A program made the position numbers and the translations under genes. From Nemertoderma westbladi (Eukaryota > Xenacoelomorpha > Nemertodermatida > Nemertodermatidae), in NCBI GenBank assembly GCA_032718475.1, contig JAUCBJ010007223.1, positions 1 through 64,000 of the forward strand: DNA of 64,000 nt, in the 5' to 3' direction. Below, piece after piece: positions 1 to 9,960 of this stretch; within the stretch, counting starts at the first letter, position 1; each line of letters begins with the position of its first letter. The notes beneath the pieces were generated by a model. That model did no database searches. It saw only the letters and a program-made list of their open reading frames with translations, and was not told the origin of the DNA.

Positions 1-3000
1 CTTTCAGTTATTGGAGTTCCTTCCGGTACTCGCTCCGCATATCCCTTTGTGATAAATTTCTTCAACTGAGTTTGGTACATTTCCTTAGCTGAAGCGTTTG
101 CCGTAAGACGTCGATGTAATTGATTGATTCTTTTCTCAGCCAAGGGTCTGTTATTTATAAATCTGGGTTCCCGTTTTCGGAAGGGTAGTCCGATTTCATA
201 TCTACCTTGATCTTTTAAAAAACGTGTGGTTGTTTCCTGGATTTGCTTGGCTCTTTCTTCTTCTATCGACAGGGCTTTGTCGTATGAATTGGGTTCTACT
301 AATTCTTGGGTAAAGAATCGTACGGCGAGTTCGTCCCGAGTTCTAGCGTTGTAGCACTCTACCTCGTCATTAAGTTCGTCATTATAAATAATGGATTCCG
401 TTGGGCGAATCAGTTGACATAGGTTCGCTTGGTTTTTCCAAGTTTGATTCTCTGTAAGTAGGTCAATTGTGTTCTCTTCTTCGAAGAGTTGGTAGATGTC
501 GTCATTATCTGAGGAGTATGGTGTTCCCTCAGTTAGTTCGTCCACCTCACTGCTTTCCACTTCCCAATCATTTACTTGATATATTTGTTCGTGTGGCATT
601 CTCTCTTCGAGAGTTCTACGGGAAGGGCCAGTAAAGTACCAACCTACTCTAGTTCTTACCGCATAGGTTTGCAGTGGTTGTGGTTGAGCAGGCCTTTTCT
701 CTAATGTTTCGAGCGCCTCGTGAGCGTTTTGGCCGATGAGTATTTGCACTCCAGGATAATCTGTCTGGAATCGAGGTATCTTAAGATGTTGGATGCTCTC
801 ATCTTCGTCCCAATTATAAAGGTCTGCTTGAGTAGTAGCAAAGTTCTTTATAGCCACCATTTTTACTGACCTTATACCTTGTGTTCCTAACTTATCCTGG
901 GGGGTGGACAACACACCTACATAGTAATCTGCCGTTAGGGTAGATTTCCAAACCTGCATAATTCCTGACATATTCAATTTAGTCCGGAACTTGGGTTGTC
1001 CAGCAAAGATATCTTCGGCTAGTTCTTGATCGATGAATGTTCCTGTGCTGCCGGAGTCAAGGAGGGCGTTCACTATGTAGCTTTTGTTAAGACCGTGAAC
1101 TCTTACCTGAACTACAGGAAATTCTCTGATTCCTACGTTGGAAGCTGGAGATTTCCAAGATGGTTGTTTGGCGAAAGTAGTTGGGGAAAACTCATCGTTG
1201 ATGTCCTTTTTGTAAGTAAGTGCTCGATACACCGCGGTATTTATTAGATAACAGGATTCATTGGCGTCGGAGAATTCGTCAGTATAGAATCCTTCCATCT
1301 CAGACTCTTGATCAGTGTCGTTTACGTCACTAAATTGGACATGTAGTTCGGGCTCACTTACCTGACTCTGTCTGTCTCGTTCGAACTCACTGTGTAACAA
1401 GATGTGATGTTTCGCGCCACACTTTGCACACTTTATGTCTGAGTAACAGGTTCGCCGTTGATGTCCTGGTCTGAGGCAATTATAGCATAACCGCTTGTCC
1501 CACACGACTGTACGTCTGTCTACAAGGGATTTCTTTAGAAATTCAGCACACGCACTCAAACGGTGGGTCCCGTCGCACAGCGCACAGTTAGGTTTTATGT
1601 TACTCACTTTACCTTGGGTAACTTGATGCACTCTCGTTTTTTCTTCGGGTTTTCTTCGGTGCATTCTGTTAGGAGACTGAGGAGGGGTCTTGGCAACCTG
1701 TTCTCTCCTATCGTTGTTTCGAGCCTTGTATTTACTTACGTCCTTTGAGGTTTTGTCAACATAGTAAGATCGGTCTGTGTCTTTCCCGCTGTCCTCTTCT
1801 TGGGAAGCTTGGCTTTCGCCGTCGTCAGTGTAACACACCGGTGTTACTCTTCTCCTAGAAGTGGGTTTCTCACTTACCTTATTTTCCGATGTTTTCTCTC
1901 TGGACTGCTTGATGAGTTGTAGTTTTACTTCACCATCTAAGAAAGACATGGGATCAGCCATGGTAGGACTTCGTCGTTGTTGTTCATTCATGTACAACAC
2001 TTTCTTGTCCCAGCGTGTACATACTCCACCCTTTGGTAAAGTAGAGACTACGGCTCCAATAACCATGGAACTCTGATATTCATGCGACTTACCTAACCAG
2101 TCCAGTTGTCTACAGATCTCTTGAATTTCATCGGAAAACTCTATAATCCCGCTACTAAGGAAGTGTCGGGGGGCTACTAATTTTGCATACAAATACTTAG
2201 CTATGTTATCCTTGTTACCATACCTGATGTTTAATGTATCCCAAACTTGTCTTAATCCATCTGGATGTCCAATAAACTTTAACGCCATTAACTTGGGAGG
2301 TCCTTCCAAGCACTTGATGAGGAATCTAAGTTTCTCTCCGTTAGATAGTACAGAGTTCTGTATGCTATCTTTGTAATATTCGTTGAAAGGTAACCATTTC
2401 ATCTCATCTCCATTGAATTTGACGATCTCTCCCACTTTGACCGCTTGGCGGGCTTCTGTTCTAGCCATCTGACGCGTAAAGCTTTCTTGGGCCATCGTGT
2501 TATTTAATATCGAATTATCGGTATATAAATTTCTCGGATCATTATCAGGTCTATAGGGAATATCATTAATAACAGGTCTATAATCACCCTTAATAGGGTT
2601 TGCTATAGGAGTTTCAACTTCACTAGCAGTATAGATGCATGTAGGCTCCACACCTTGCGCATGTAATACTTCAGACCTAACAGGTTGACACAATGTTACA
2701 GGGGGTATTGGTATGCCCTTTTGTATATTGACTAATTTGTCGCGTTCTAGCGCGATACTTTGCTGCACTTCTTGCAACTCTGCTCTACCTTCCCTCACTG
2801 TTCCCTTAAGTTGGTGGACAGTCTCCTGCATCTGTCCTAGCAGGAGATTCATCCCCCGCCGTCCCTCTTCCACCCACTCAACCGCCGAAGCGGGAGTCGC
2901 CAACATAGTAGCGGGCTGACGCGGGACGACGGGAGACAAATTTTTGATTTCTCTCTCTGCTATCTGGACAGGGATATTCTCTTGGACTGTTCCACCGGGT

Positions 3001-4823
3001 ACAGGCAGTGTAGTACTATGTAAAGGGAATTTAGAGTTAAGCTCTGGAAGTACAGGGGTCTCTAACACAGAAGTGACTTTGGGAACGACAGGCCTAATTA
3101 TCTCAGGCTCATCAACTATTGTAGAGAGTCTTTGGACCTTAATACTTTGGGCTGTAGGTTCTATACTACTCAAGTCTGTGCTAGCTAGCTGTCTTCTAAC
3201 AGCTGGGGGCAAATCAGGCAATTTGCGACGGTAAGATGTTTTTCTACGCCTACTTAGATGAGATCTATTTCCTCCGCCTTCAGGATCGGTAGTCTCGCCT
3301 TCCTCCGAGGATGTGTATCCCTGGCGCTTGGGAGTAGATTTTCTCATCATCTGCATTTGATTAGCAGTAAACTGTTTATTTATACTGTCTTGCGTCTCTT
3401 GCAGATTTTCCAACTCCAATTGGATAGTCTCCTCAGAAGCTCTACGTTCTGCTTCTGCCACTGCTGCTTTTCTTTCTGCTTCTGCTTCTGCCGCCTTTCT
3501 TTCGGCTTCTGCTTCTGCCGACTTTCTTTCGGCTTCTGCTTCTGCCTCTGCCGCCTTTCTTTCGGCTTCTGCTTCTGCCGACTTTCTGTCGGCTTCTGCT
3601 TCTGCCGCCTTTCTTTCGGCTTCTACTTCTGCCGCCGCTGCTGCTGCCACCTTTCTTTTCTCTATCCGTTCTTTCTTTATTTGTTCTTCTCGGACTCTAG
3701 TGAGGCGGAGTTTTTCATCACATTCAGCTTGGTTTGCAGCTAACATTTCGGCATCGATTGAGTCCAACACAAGCTTGGTTCCTTCACTATTAGGGGAAAG
3801 TCCAGACAGCCGTCTCCTCAACTCTTCGTCTCCTAGGAATCGCTGATAGTCGGACAAATAAATGTCGATAGCGTCTCTAGTTCGCGGTTTCTCGGCGGTC
3901 TCTTCGCTTTCCGCTTGAGAAAGGGTGACATCAGTTTGTTCTTCATAGGTTGATCTCTCAGCCAGCTGGGATTTCCACTGGGCCGTTTCCTGTACTTTGA
4001 GATCTACCCGATGTAACCAAGTTTTGACAGCAACCTGCAGCGACGTGTCCTGTCTTCTTTTGGAAGTTTCCTCAAAGGCTGAGAGGATTAGTCGTATGCG
4101 TAGGGTTCTTTCGCATATTTGGTATAGCAGCTCTTCCTGCTCTTGAGTTCCTTGAGGTTGTCGAAACAGTTGTTCTTCCAATCGCTCCAAGGAGCCGAAG
4201 AATCCCTGCACATATCCTGCTGCCGACCTCTTCCAAACAGCTGGATCCATTGTATCTTTAGCCACTCCCATCCTGTGTATATCTTCCCAAGTAGCCTCGG
4301 ACAGATCCAACGGGAGTCCGAGTCCGGGAAAGTTCCATTGTGACTCGACAATAGACATCAATTCTTCCCTGGCGTATCCCGCATAATTATCTTGGGTCGC
4401 TCGCTTATTCCTCGCCCAGTCGGCTTGATGTTCCTCCACCGCAATGAATATAGTAGTTAGCACTGCAGCAGGAAGGGTAAGAAGGGGGTCCGAGTAGACT
4501 GTAGCAGCCATCTGCACTCCGCGTTCGGGGGTCAGCTCTACAGTATCCGAACTGCTGGAGCTATCGGGTTGCTGGGAAGTAGGTTCTTGACCAAGGTGTT
4601 GCTGCGATAGGACAACTGCCTCTTGGTTCCGTTTGACCTGTGCCCGAGTGCCTATGATGGACCTATGGTGGATTAGCCTAGGGTCTGATACTACTGGAGG
4701 GATGACCTTTTTTGCAGTAGGAGGTGAGTTGAACTCCTTTCTTAATCGCTCCACACTCCTATCTGTGTCACAGATAGTTGTATCGATCAGACTGTCTGAC
4801 AGGTTTTGCTGAGTGTCAGACAT
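1..4823 (-). CDS. BEL/Pao retrotransposon Gag-protease-(pol) polyprotein, 5' part, runs off window
   Basis: Reading the minus strand from the ATG at 4823-4821, I checked every codon of this frame back to position 3 and found no stop, so at least 1,607 codons are open and the stop lies outside the window. Residues 1-776 precede a second in-frame ATG (2495) and form an unusual N-terminal extension: acidic/Ser-rich start, helical middle, then Ala-Glu-Arg-Lys repeats (about 389-459, likely coiled coil) and a basic, Pro-rich tail. From about 777 follow a DUF1759-like Gag region, a cysteine cluster typical of BEL zinc knuckles (about 1080-1140) and a DUF1758-type retropepsin with LDSGST (catalytic Asp about 1256). 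The last 80 residues match the linker that leads into BEL reverse transcriptase. Family knowledge: such proteins form the particle and process the polyprotein. The plus copy at 16461-24999 is its close relative. Confidence 0.88.
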   Translation of the reverse strand, partial: MSDTQQNLSDSLIDTTICDTDRSVERLRKEFNSPPTAKKVIPPVVSDPRLIHHRSIIGTRAQVKRNQEAVVLSQQHLGQEPTSQQPDSSSSSDTVELTPERGVQMAATVYSDPLLTLPAAVLTTIFIAVEEHQADWARNKRATQDNYAGYAREELMSIVESQWNFPGLGLPLDLSEATWEDIHRMGVAKDTMDPAVWKRSAAGYVQGFFGSLERLEEQLFRQPQGTQEQEELLYQICERTLRIRLILSAFEETSKRRQDTSLQVAVKTWLHRVDLKVQETAQWKSQLAERSTYEEQTDVTLSQAESEETAEKPRTRDAIDIYLSDYQRFLGDEELRRRLSGLSPNSEGTKLVLDSIDAEMLAANQAECDEKLRLTRVREEQIKKERIEKRKVAAAAAAEVEAERKAAEAEADRKSAEAEAERKAAEAEAEAERKSAEAEAERKAAEAEAERKAAVAEAERRASEETIQLELENLQETQDSINKQFTANQMQMMRKSTPKRQGYTSSEEGETTDPEGGGNRSHLSRRRKTSYRRKLPDLPPAVRRQLASTDLSSIEPTAQSIKVQRLSTIVDEPEIIRPVVPKVTSVLETPVLPELNSKFPLHSTTLPVPGGTVQENIPVQIAEREIKNLSPVVPRQPATMLATPASAVEWVEEGRRGMNLLLGQMQETVHQLKGTVREGRAELQEVQQSIALERDKLVNIQKGIPIPPVTLCQPVRSEVLHAQGVEPTCIYTASEVETPIANPIKGDYRPVINDIPYRPDNDPRNLYTDNSILNNTMAQESFTRQMARTEARQAVKVGEIVKFNGDEMKWLPFNEYYKDSIQNSVLSNGEKLRFLIKCLEGPPKLMALKFIGHPDGLRQVWDTLNIRYGNKDNIAKYLYAKLVAPRHFLSSGIIEFSDEIQEICRQLDWLGKSHEYQSSMVIGAVVSTLPKGGVCTRWDKKVLYMNEQQRRSPTMADPMSFLDGEVKLQLIKQSREKTSENKVSEKPTSRRRVTPVCYTDDGESQASQEEDSGKDTDRSYYVDKTSKDVSKYKARNNDRREQVAKTPPQSPNRMHRRKPEEKTRVHQVTQGKVSNIKPNCALCDGTHRLSACAEFLKKSLVDRRTVVWDKRLCYNCLRPGHQRRTCYSDIKCAKCGAKHHILLHSEFERDRQSQVSEPELHVQFSDVNDTDQESEMEGFYTDEFSDANESCYLINTAVYRALTYKKDINDEFSPTTFAKQPSWKSPASNVGIREFPVVQVRVHGLNKSYIVNALLDSGSTGTFIDQELAEDIFAGQPKFRTKLNMSGIMQVWKSTLTADYYVGVLSTPQDKLGTQGIRSVKMVAIKNFATTQADLYNWDEDESIQHLKIPRFQTDYPGVQILIGQNAHEALETLEKRPAQPQPLQTYAVRTRVGWYFTGPSRRTLEERMPHEQIYQVNDWEVESSEVDELTEGTPYSSDNDDIYQLFEEENTIDLLTENQTWKNQANLCQLIRPTESIIYNDELNDEVECYNARTRDELAVRFFTQELVEPNSYDKALSIEEERAKQIQETTTRFLKDQGRYEIGLPFRKREPRFINNRPLAEKRINQLHRRLTANASAKEMYQTQLKKFITKGYAERVPEGTPITE

Positions 4824-4929
4824 GTTTAGCTATACAGTTGAATGTCTACTACTATAGTTTCAGTTAAAGCAAGTCTGGTAATTCAGTATGACCGCAAGCC
4901 TAGCGATTTATTACCGATACCGTTACTCG

Positions 4930-5220
4930 GTGTAACATGATATATATACAATATATTAGAATGCCGGTATGCTTATAATATATATAAGTATTATTACAGA
5001 CTAGATTTGTCACAGAGTACCGGTATATAATTTTAGCACAAATATATATAAATATATAATAGGCCTATAGTGAATACCGGTATACAGCTTACACTTATAG
5101 TATATATAAATATAATTATGAACTAGAATTAATTACAGAATACCGGTATGATTTCAGCTCAAATTTATAGAAATAAATATAATAAGCCTATGGTAAGTAC
5201 CGGTATGTCAATTATTTTTA
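4930..5220. repeat. AT-rich tandem repeat just upstream of gag, unit about 118 bp
   Basis: About two and a half diverged units, each with TATATATAA stretches, AGGCCTAT and the palindromic core ACCGGTAT. The same block lies at 16045-16345 in inverted orientation in the plus element, so it is a structural part of the leader and not a local accident. Confidence 0.65.
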
Positions 5221-6169
5221 GAATAATTAAATTTCTGAATATTCTAAGGTTACTTGGTTACTTTAACTTACTTTATTACCGTTATTTAAGCAGTAGTTCA
5301 ACTGATATTGAGACCTAGTTGTTGTATGGCAGGCCTACTATTTATAAATCGTTTGAGTTGATTTATAATAGATATATACCCGTTTAAAAGGGGTTTTGTC
5401 AATATTTGAAATAAATGTTATTATTTCTGGGGGAGTCACTACACAGAAGCTGTACGCTCTCAGTGAAGTGTTACTTATTGAGACACTAAAACTGATAATT
5501 CTAATTTACTTAAGTTACTTAATACTACAAATTACTTACGATACGGGTGAGATTAATTCTCTAATTAAACACAACAAAAATATTACGTACAAAATTTTTA
5601 GGGTAATTTTACAGGAAGTCTACAAACCAGCCTAACAAAGGGTTAGAATTCTGGTTATTACAACGGACAGGGTACTACGGTATTTGAAATAATAAGTAGT
5701 AGTAAATATATTGCACTGTCCAGATAGGAAAATACCACCGCCTGACGACCTATAACCGTATCGCTATAGGTACTACGTTATGTATCACGGAGTGTTCCTA
5801 CCCAGAAGTTAATAGAGCTAACGAATGTGCCTATCAACCACTTTACAACACAAATATACTGCCTACACACTAATTACTCTCGGAAGCACTGTACGCTAAA
5901 CCCTAAATTAGGTACAAGTACTGGTACAACAAATAATCAGTAGTTAAATATACTTGAACAGTTAAAAGAACCACGGCATCTGCTGGAGTGACCAGAGCAC
6001 AAAGTCACCAGTCTTGTCCTACGCCAAGCAGCCCGTGTAGTACCGGGGTTAATTTAACTATAACGGTATGTATAACAAGCACAATTACTGTAGGGATAAA
6101 CTTGGGGACATGAATGTTGCGAATAATCGCATAAACTCTGAATAATAAATATTACGCTACCCGTACAGA

Positions 6170-6720
6170 ATACTCAAACAAAATACAAACCAAACGCTGG
6201 CAGACTACCACCAAGCCTAAATAAACTACCGTACGTGTAGCTTCTGAAATGGTTAGTTAGTATGCGTTCTAACACGGTAGTACGACTTATTCTTTAAGAG
6301 GGGATTGACCTTACAGCATATGGCTGCCCCAACTTACTAACGGCACTTTATCAGACAAACTCCACACATACAGCAATCTCTTCAGACCTAATAATAGCTA
6401 GACAACAATCCAGCCTACAAAATATCTGAGTAATAACTATTACGGTACCTGAACAGACCACACAAACAAACACAGGCTAAAACACTGGCAGACTACGATC
6501 AAGCCTAAATAAACTACAGTATATGCAGATTCTGAAATAGTTAGTTAGTATGCGTTCTAACACGGTAGTACGACTTATTCTTTAAGAGGGGATTGACCTT
6601 ACAGCATATGGCTGCCCCAACTTACTAACGGCACTTTATCAGACAAACTCTACACACGCCGTAATCTCTCTAAACCCAACAACAGTCAGACAGCAGCTCA
6701 GCCTACAATTATCTGAACAA
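6170..6720. repeat. Direct duplication, offset about 288 bp, inside the BEL leader
   Basis: The segment containing GTTAGTTAGTATGCGTTC, then GGTAGTACGACTTATTC and GGCTGCCCCAACTTAC, occurs twice (TCTGAAAT at 6243 and at 6531). The plus element has the same duplication at about 14640 and 14935. The duplication therefore predates the split of the two copies. Confidence 0.8.
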
Positions 6721-6884
6721 TCTGAGCAGGGTCACACGCCTTCTGCTCAATATTAGCCTACTAGTAAATAAAACCGACAGAAATAAGTAGAATCTCAATA
6801 AAAATTCAGGGCTGCAGTCCCTGATTAAGTACTAAGACCTACCGGTATACACTAATCAAATTCGAATAATACTAATGTACTGAT

Positions 6885-7030
6885 ACAGCAGTACCGGTTA
6901 GGACAGTTGGGCCTACAGACCTACAGAAGTACCGGTTCTGGCAGTTGGACCTACGGACCTACAGCAGTACCGGTTCTGGCAGTTGGGCCTACTGACCTAC
7001 AGAAGTACCGGTTCAGGTTTACCGGTCACT
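6885..7030. repeat. Short tandem repeat with ACCGGTTC cores
   Basis: Three units of about 58 bp, each reading AGTACCGGTTCTGGCAGTTG followed by a CTAC-GACCTACAG segment. Located between the LTR end and the rest of the leader of the minus element; the plus element has only a degenerate version near 13440-13520. Confidence 0.65.
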
Positions 7031-7081
7031 ACGGTATTTTGCAACCTTATTGCTTACTGCAATAAGATCGTTAACTGTTAT

Positions 7082-7960
7082 TGTTCGCGCTTTTGAAGAC
7101 CTTTAGCAGTTTAACCTGCCAAAATTTATATGTCTTTTAGTTAATTAAAACACCTTTAGCATACGACAATATTTTATGCTAATAAACAAAACATTAGCCG
7201 AAGTCAGCCCATGCGCGATTATTCACCCGATGGCTACGCCCGGGAGGCTGAATTCGGATGCTTAAATTTTATTATTGCAGTGTAAGGTTGCAGTGTAAAT
7301 CTACTGTATTATTCAATTGATCACTAATATATAATTTCTGACAGATATTATTAGCTTTCGGGAAATATTAACAGTTCCTTTAGGACGTGGCGCTCTATCT
7401 ATTTAAACAGAACTAGGACTTATACTAAACGCAACGATACTGCTTATGATTAAAGTATAAGGCGCATTCTTTAGGAAATGCTTTGTTACCAATCACAATC
7501 ATGCACACTATTCTGCCGACCGTCAGTAAATTTGATCACACATAAAGAGAGCAGCAATTGACTCATGTAGGGTCTGCTAAATAACATTAGATTCAATACA
7601 CGCCACATTGATATAAAATCGCAATTGTTATGTATAGCCTGTCTCTCTAACCTGTAGTGTATCAAGAAAATTGGGAATTTTGGGTGATTTATCCGTATTC
7701 TCCAAAGAGCAATATTTCCTCAATAAATCGATACAATTAATAACTGACGGTAAATAACAGTACAAACAATATAATTAATAAGTAAAGTTCGGAAGAATAA
7801 TATGATTATTAGTGAGTTAGTTAGGTAGGTAGGTAGGTAGGTAGGATAACAGTTATACTTTCGATAATTTAAGCAGTTTTACTAGAGTTCTTCCCAAAAG
7901 CCGGTGTTATGGCGAAAAATGGGAACACAACAACAGAATCATATGAAGAATCATATGACT
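7082..7960 (-). repeat. 5' LTR of the minus-strand BEL element, diverged
   Basis: The reverse complement of 7082-7700 aligns with 12720-13331, the 3' two thirds of the plus element's LTR. Shared landmarks are TGTTCGCGCTTT at 7082, GGACGTGGCGCTCTATCTA at 7383 and CCTGTCTCTCT near 7640. Similarity fades after about 7850, so the outer boundary is approximate. Divergence from the plus LTR is clear by eye, in contrast to the two identical LTRs of the plus element. Confidence 0.65.
7822..7844. repeat. (TAGG)n microsatellite
   Basis: Five to six uninterrupted TAGG units within the outer, poorly conserved part of the minus LTR. Confidence 0.9.
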
Positions 7961-9302
7961 AGATGACTATACGAGGATACCAACTACCCTTATTCCCCGA
8001 AGCTCCCGTCCAACACAGAGGATGAGCATACAGATAGGAAATTCAGTTCAGTAGCTCTGGGATAGGTCAAAATCAACGCCCACTCAAATTCTATTGGCCG
8101 ATACGGACAGCAGGGCTGAGGCAACCTCCCTAAGCTGGTTGGCCGATTAAACGGAGCCCAGATACCTTCGTACAGCACATCAGCCAATAAGCTGGTAGCT
8201 TGCACTATTTTGCTATAGATCCCTTTTAGAGTATTCTAGCGACCGGGGGGGAACTGGCCAGCAAGGCAAACGAATCAGTTATCCCACAAAAGCTTTTACA
8301 GCTCAATTACAAGACGTGCGTGACGTCACTGTGACGTCACTGTACTCACGGTGAAAGCAAAGTCCATCAAATATGAGATGGCTCTGTTCAAGTGTCAAGT
8401 TAGGGGGATGGGGGTGGGGTGGTGTTGGGGGGGGGGGGATGAGCAATGAGACACCTCCAATGTTATATAGTGCATTGTACTTGGCATAATGAACCCAGTG
8501 AACTATTCTTGTTGAACAGTTAGAGCCCAGCGTCTAGTAGGTCTACATAAAAGTGGAAAATATTGATGGAGTTCCACCACTTCCCTGATTCTGATAATCG
8601 AAGCCACATACGGTAAGTAGCACATTTGTTACAGTTACATTTTGGCATCTAGCGGTTGATAAATAAAATATAAACATTAAACAAATTACAATAGAATAGG
8701 TTACAGTTTTATTTTTGAGAGTAATCAGCTGTTATTTGCGTCAAATTTCCCCTGGAGAGGGATTAATTTTTATTGCGTCCAGTTTTATTGCTCCCTCTCT
8801 GAGTCATTTAGTTATTTTATGAGTTATTTGTCCACGGGGAGTTAACGAAACCCTCTGCTAAAAAAAAAGGCTGATAAATAATGTCATAAGGATATAATGA
8901 GATTTACAAGAGTCTCAATTGTCAAACACTGTAAAATAATATATGCGCTGAACCATAAAGAAAATAATAATTAATATTTAGGGTTTGTTGATAATTACTT
9001 AAAGACAGCGAACCTGCTAATTTTAAATTATTGCTTATACAAAATGGTGTCATTGCGTTACGGGTACTGTCGCGCTACGGCTAATTATCGCGTTACGGCT
9101 ATACTGTCTTGGTTTTACATAAGGAATCATTATCAATATTATTCTATGGTAAATATAAATTAATACTTTTCAATTGTGCTTATTTCTTTTGATTATTTTA
9201 GTATAATAATTAAAAATATATATATAATATTCTATGGTGTTTACGTACAGATGAGCTGCGAATAATTTAATGTAATAATGTTTTACAGCATGGGGGGGGG
9301 GG
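7961..9302. other. Intergenic, no gene seen
   Basis: AT-rich with a G-rich tract at about 8404-8439 and a run of 14 G at about 9290-9303. A 71-codon minus ORF at 7990-8205 has no recognisable domain. The stretch 8725-8785 (TCAGCTGTTATTT then GAGAGGGATTAATTTTTATTGC) resembles 51772-51832 in the last intron of the downstream gene and may be a dispersed repeat. Confidence 0.5.
8321..8339. promoter_or_regulatory. Two perfect CRE palindromes TGACGTCA
   Basis: TGACGTCA occurs at 8321-8328 and 8332-8339, 11 bp apart, about one helical turn. This octamer is the consensus site of CREB/ATF factors. No adjacent gene or promoter is evident, so function is only possible. Confidence 0.3.
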
Positions 9303-9508
9303 GGTGTAAAAGCTTTTGCGGAATTGCCCGGTTATTTTTCCTTATTTTTCCCGTAAAATACTCTGTAGTTGGTTTAGTAGGCGTAAGAGGCCGTATTATT
9401 GCTGTATCGGTGTTTTTTAGAGGACCTAAGAGCTATTTCTTCCCTATGTGCACTTTGGAAGACATGGTTGGTGATTCTATGGCAATTCTATGACGCAAAA
9501 GGGGCTAG
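9303..9508 (+). repeat. Displaced copy of the BEL 3' end (3' UTR and polypurine tract)
   Basis: Nearly identical to 28259-28464, the segment immediately before the 3' LTR of the plus element, with only a few mismatches. It includes the same purine-rich end GCAAAAGGGGCTAGA. Here it starts directly after a G run and is followed at about 9509 by unrelated sequence instead of an LTR. Confidence 0.85.
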
Positions 9509-9960
9509 ACGGTCAGGGCCCTAAACCGATTAGGTTCTCTGTTCGCAGAACACCGAACACTATTCCGGCCACGGAACTAGTCCAGCAGAATGCCTTTATA
9601 GAATCCTGGGATTTGTGGGACGAGAGGATCTCAGCAACTAAGCGAAAACGAACAATAGGATGTTCCTAGACCCCCCCCCCCCAAAATTTATCTAGAAGAC
9701 TTTTTCCCATATACATTACGTTTCAAAAGTCTACGGTTCTCCGGCTAGGGCCAATTTGAGTCAAAAAGTCAGCCTCCCTAGCAACCTCGTTGCTATGGAG
9801 ATAAGTCCAGAACCGCTAATGCTACGGACTTGGGACCGGCGCCAAACTGTAGGCAGCATATGGGTTTACCTTCACAGAGCTTTTTTTTGGAGCGATCAGA
9901 TCATGATCTTGACCATGATCAGCAAAGATCAGTTTTGATCAGCAATCGGACACTCAAGGC
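9509..9960. other. Spacer with a GATC cluster, no gene seen
   Basis: Contains a C run at about 9671-9681 and, at 9893-9943, about six GATC tetramers within some 50 bp, including GATCATGATC palindromes. A 60-codon ORF over this region shows no family features. Confidence 0.45.

Larger units (their letters stand above)
4824..7081 (-). other. 5' leader of the minus-strand BEL/Pao element
   Basis: About 2.26 kb between the LTR end and the gag ATG. It aligns as an inverted copy with 13332-16460 of the plus element, apart from a hAT-like insertion found only there. No convincing ORF. It holds three repeat blocks annotated separately. I could not identify a tRNA primer-binding site next to the LTR. 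Confidence 0.75.

Noticed and set aside
5396-5635. 79-codon ORF in the BEL leader
   Set aside because: AT-rich, no domain, and not kept in the plus copy.
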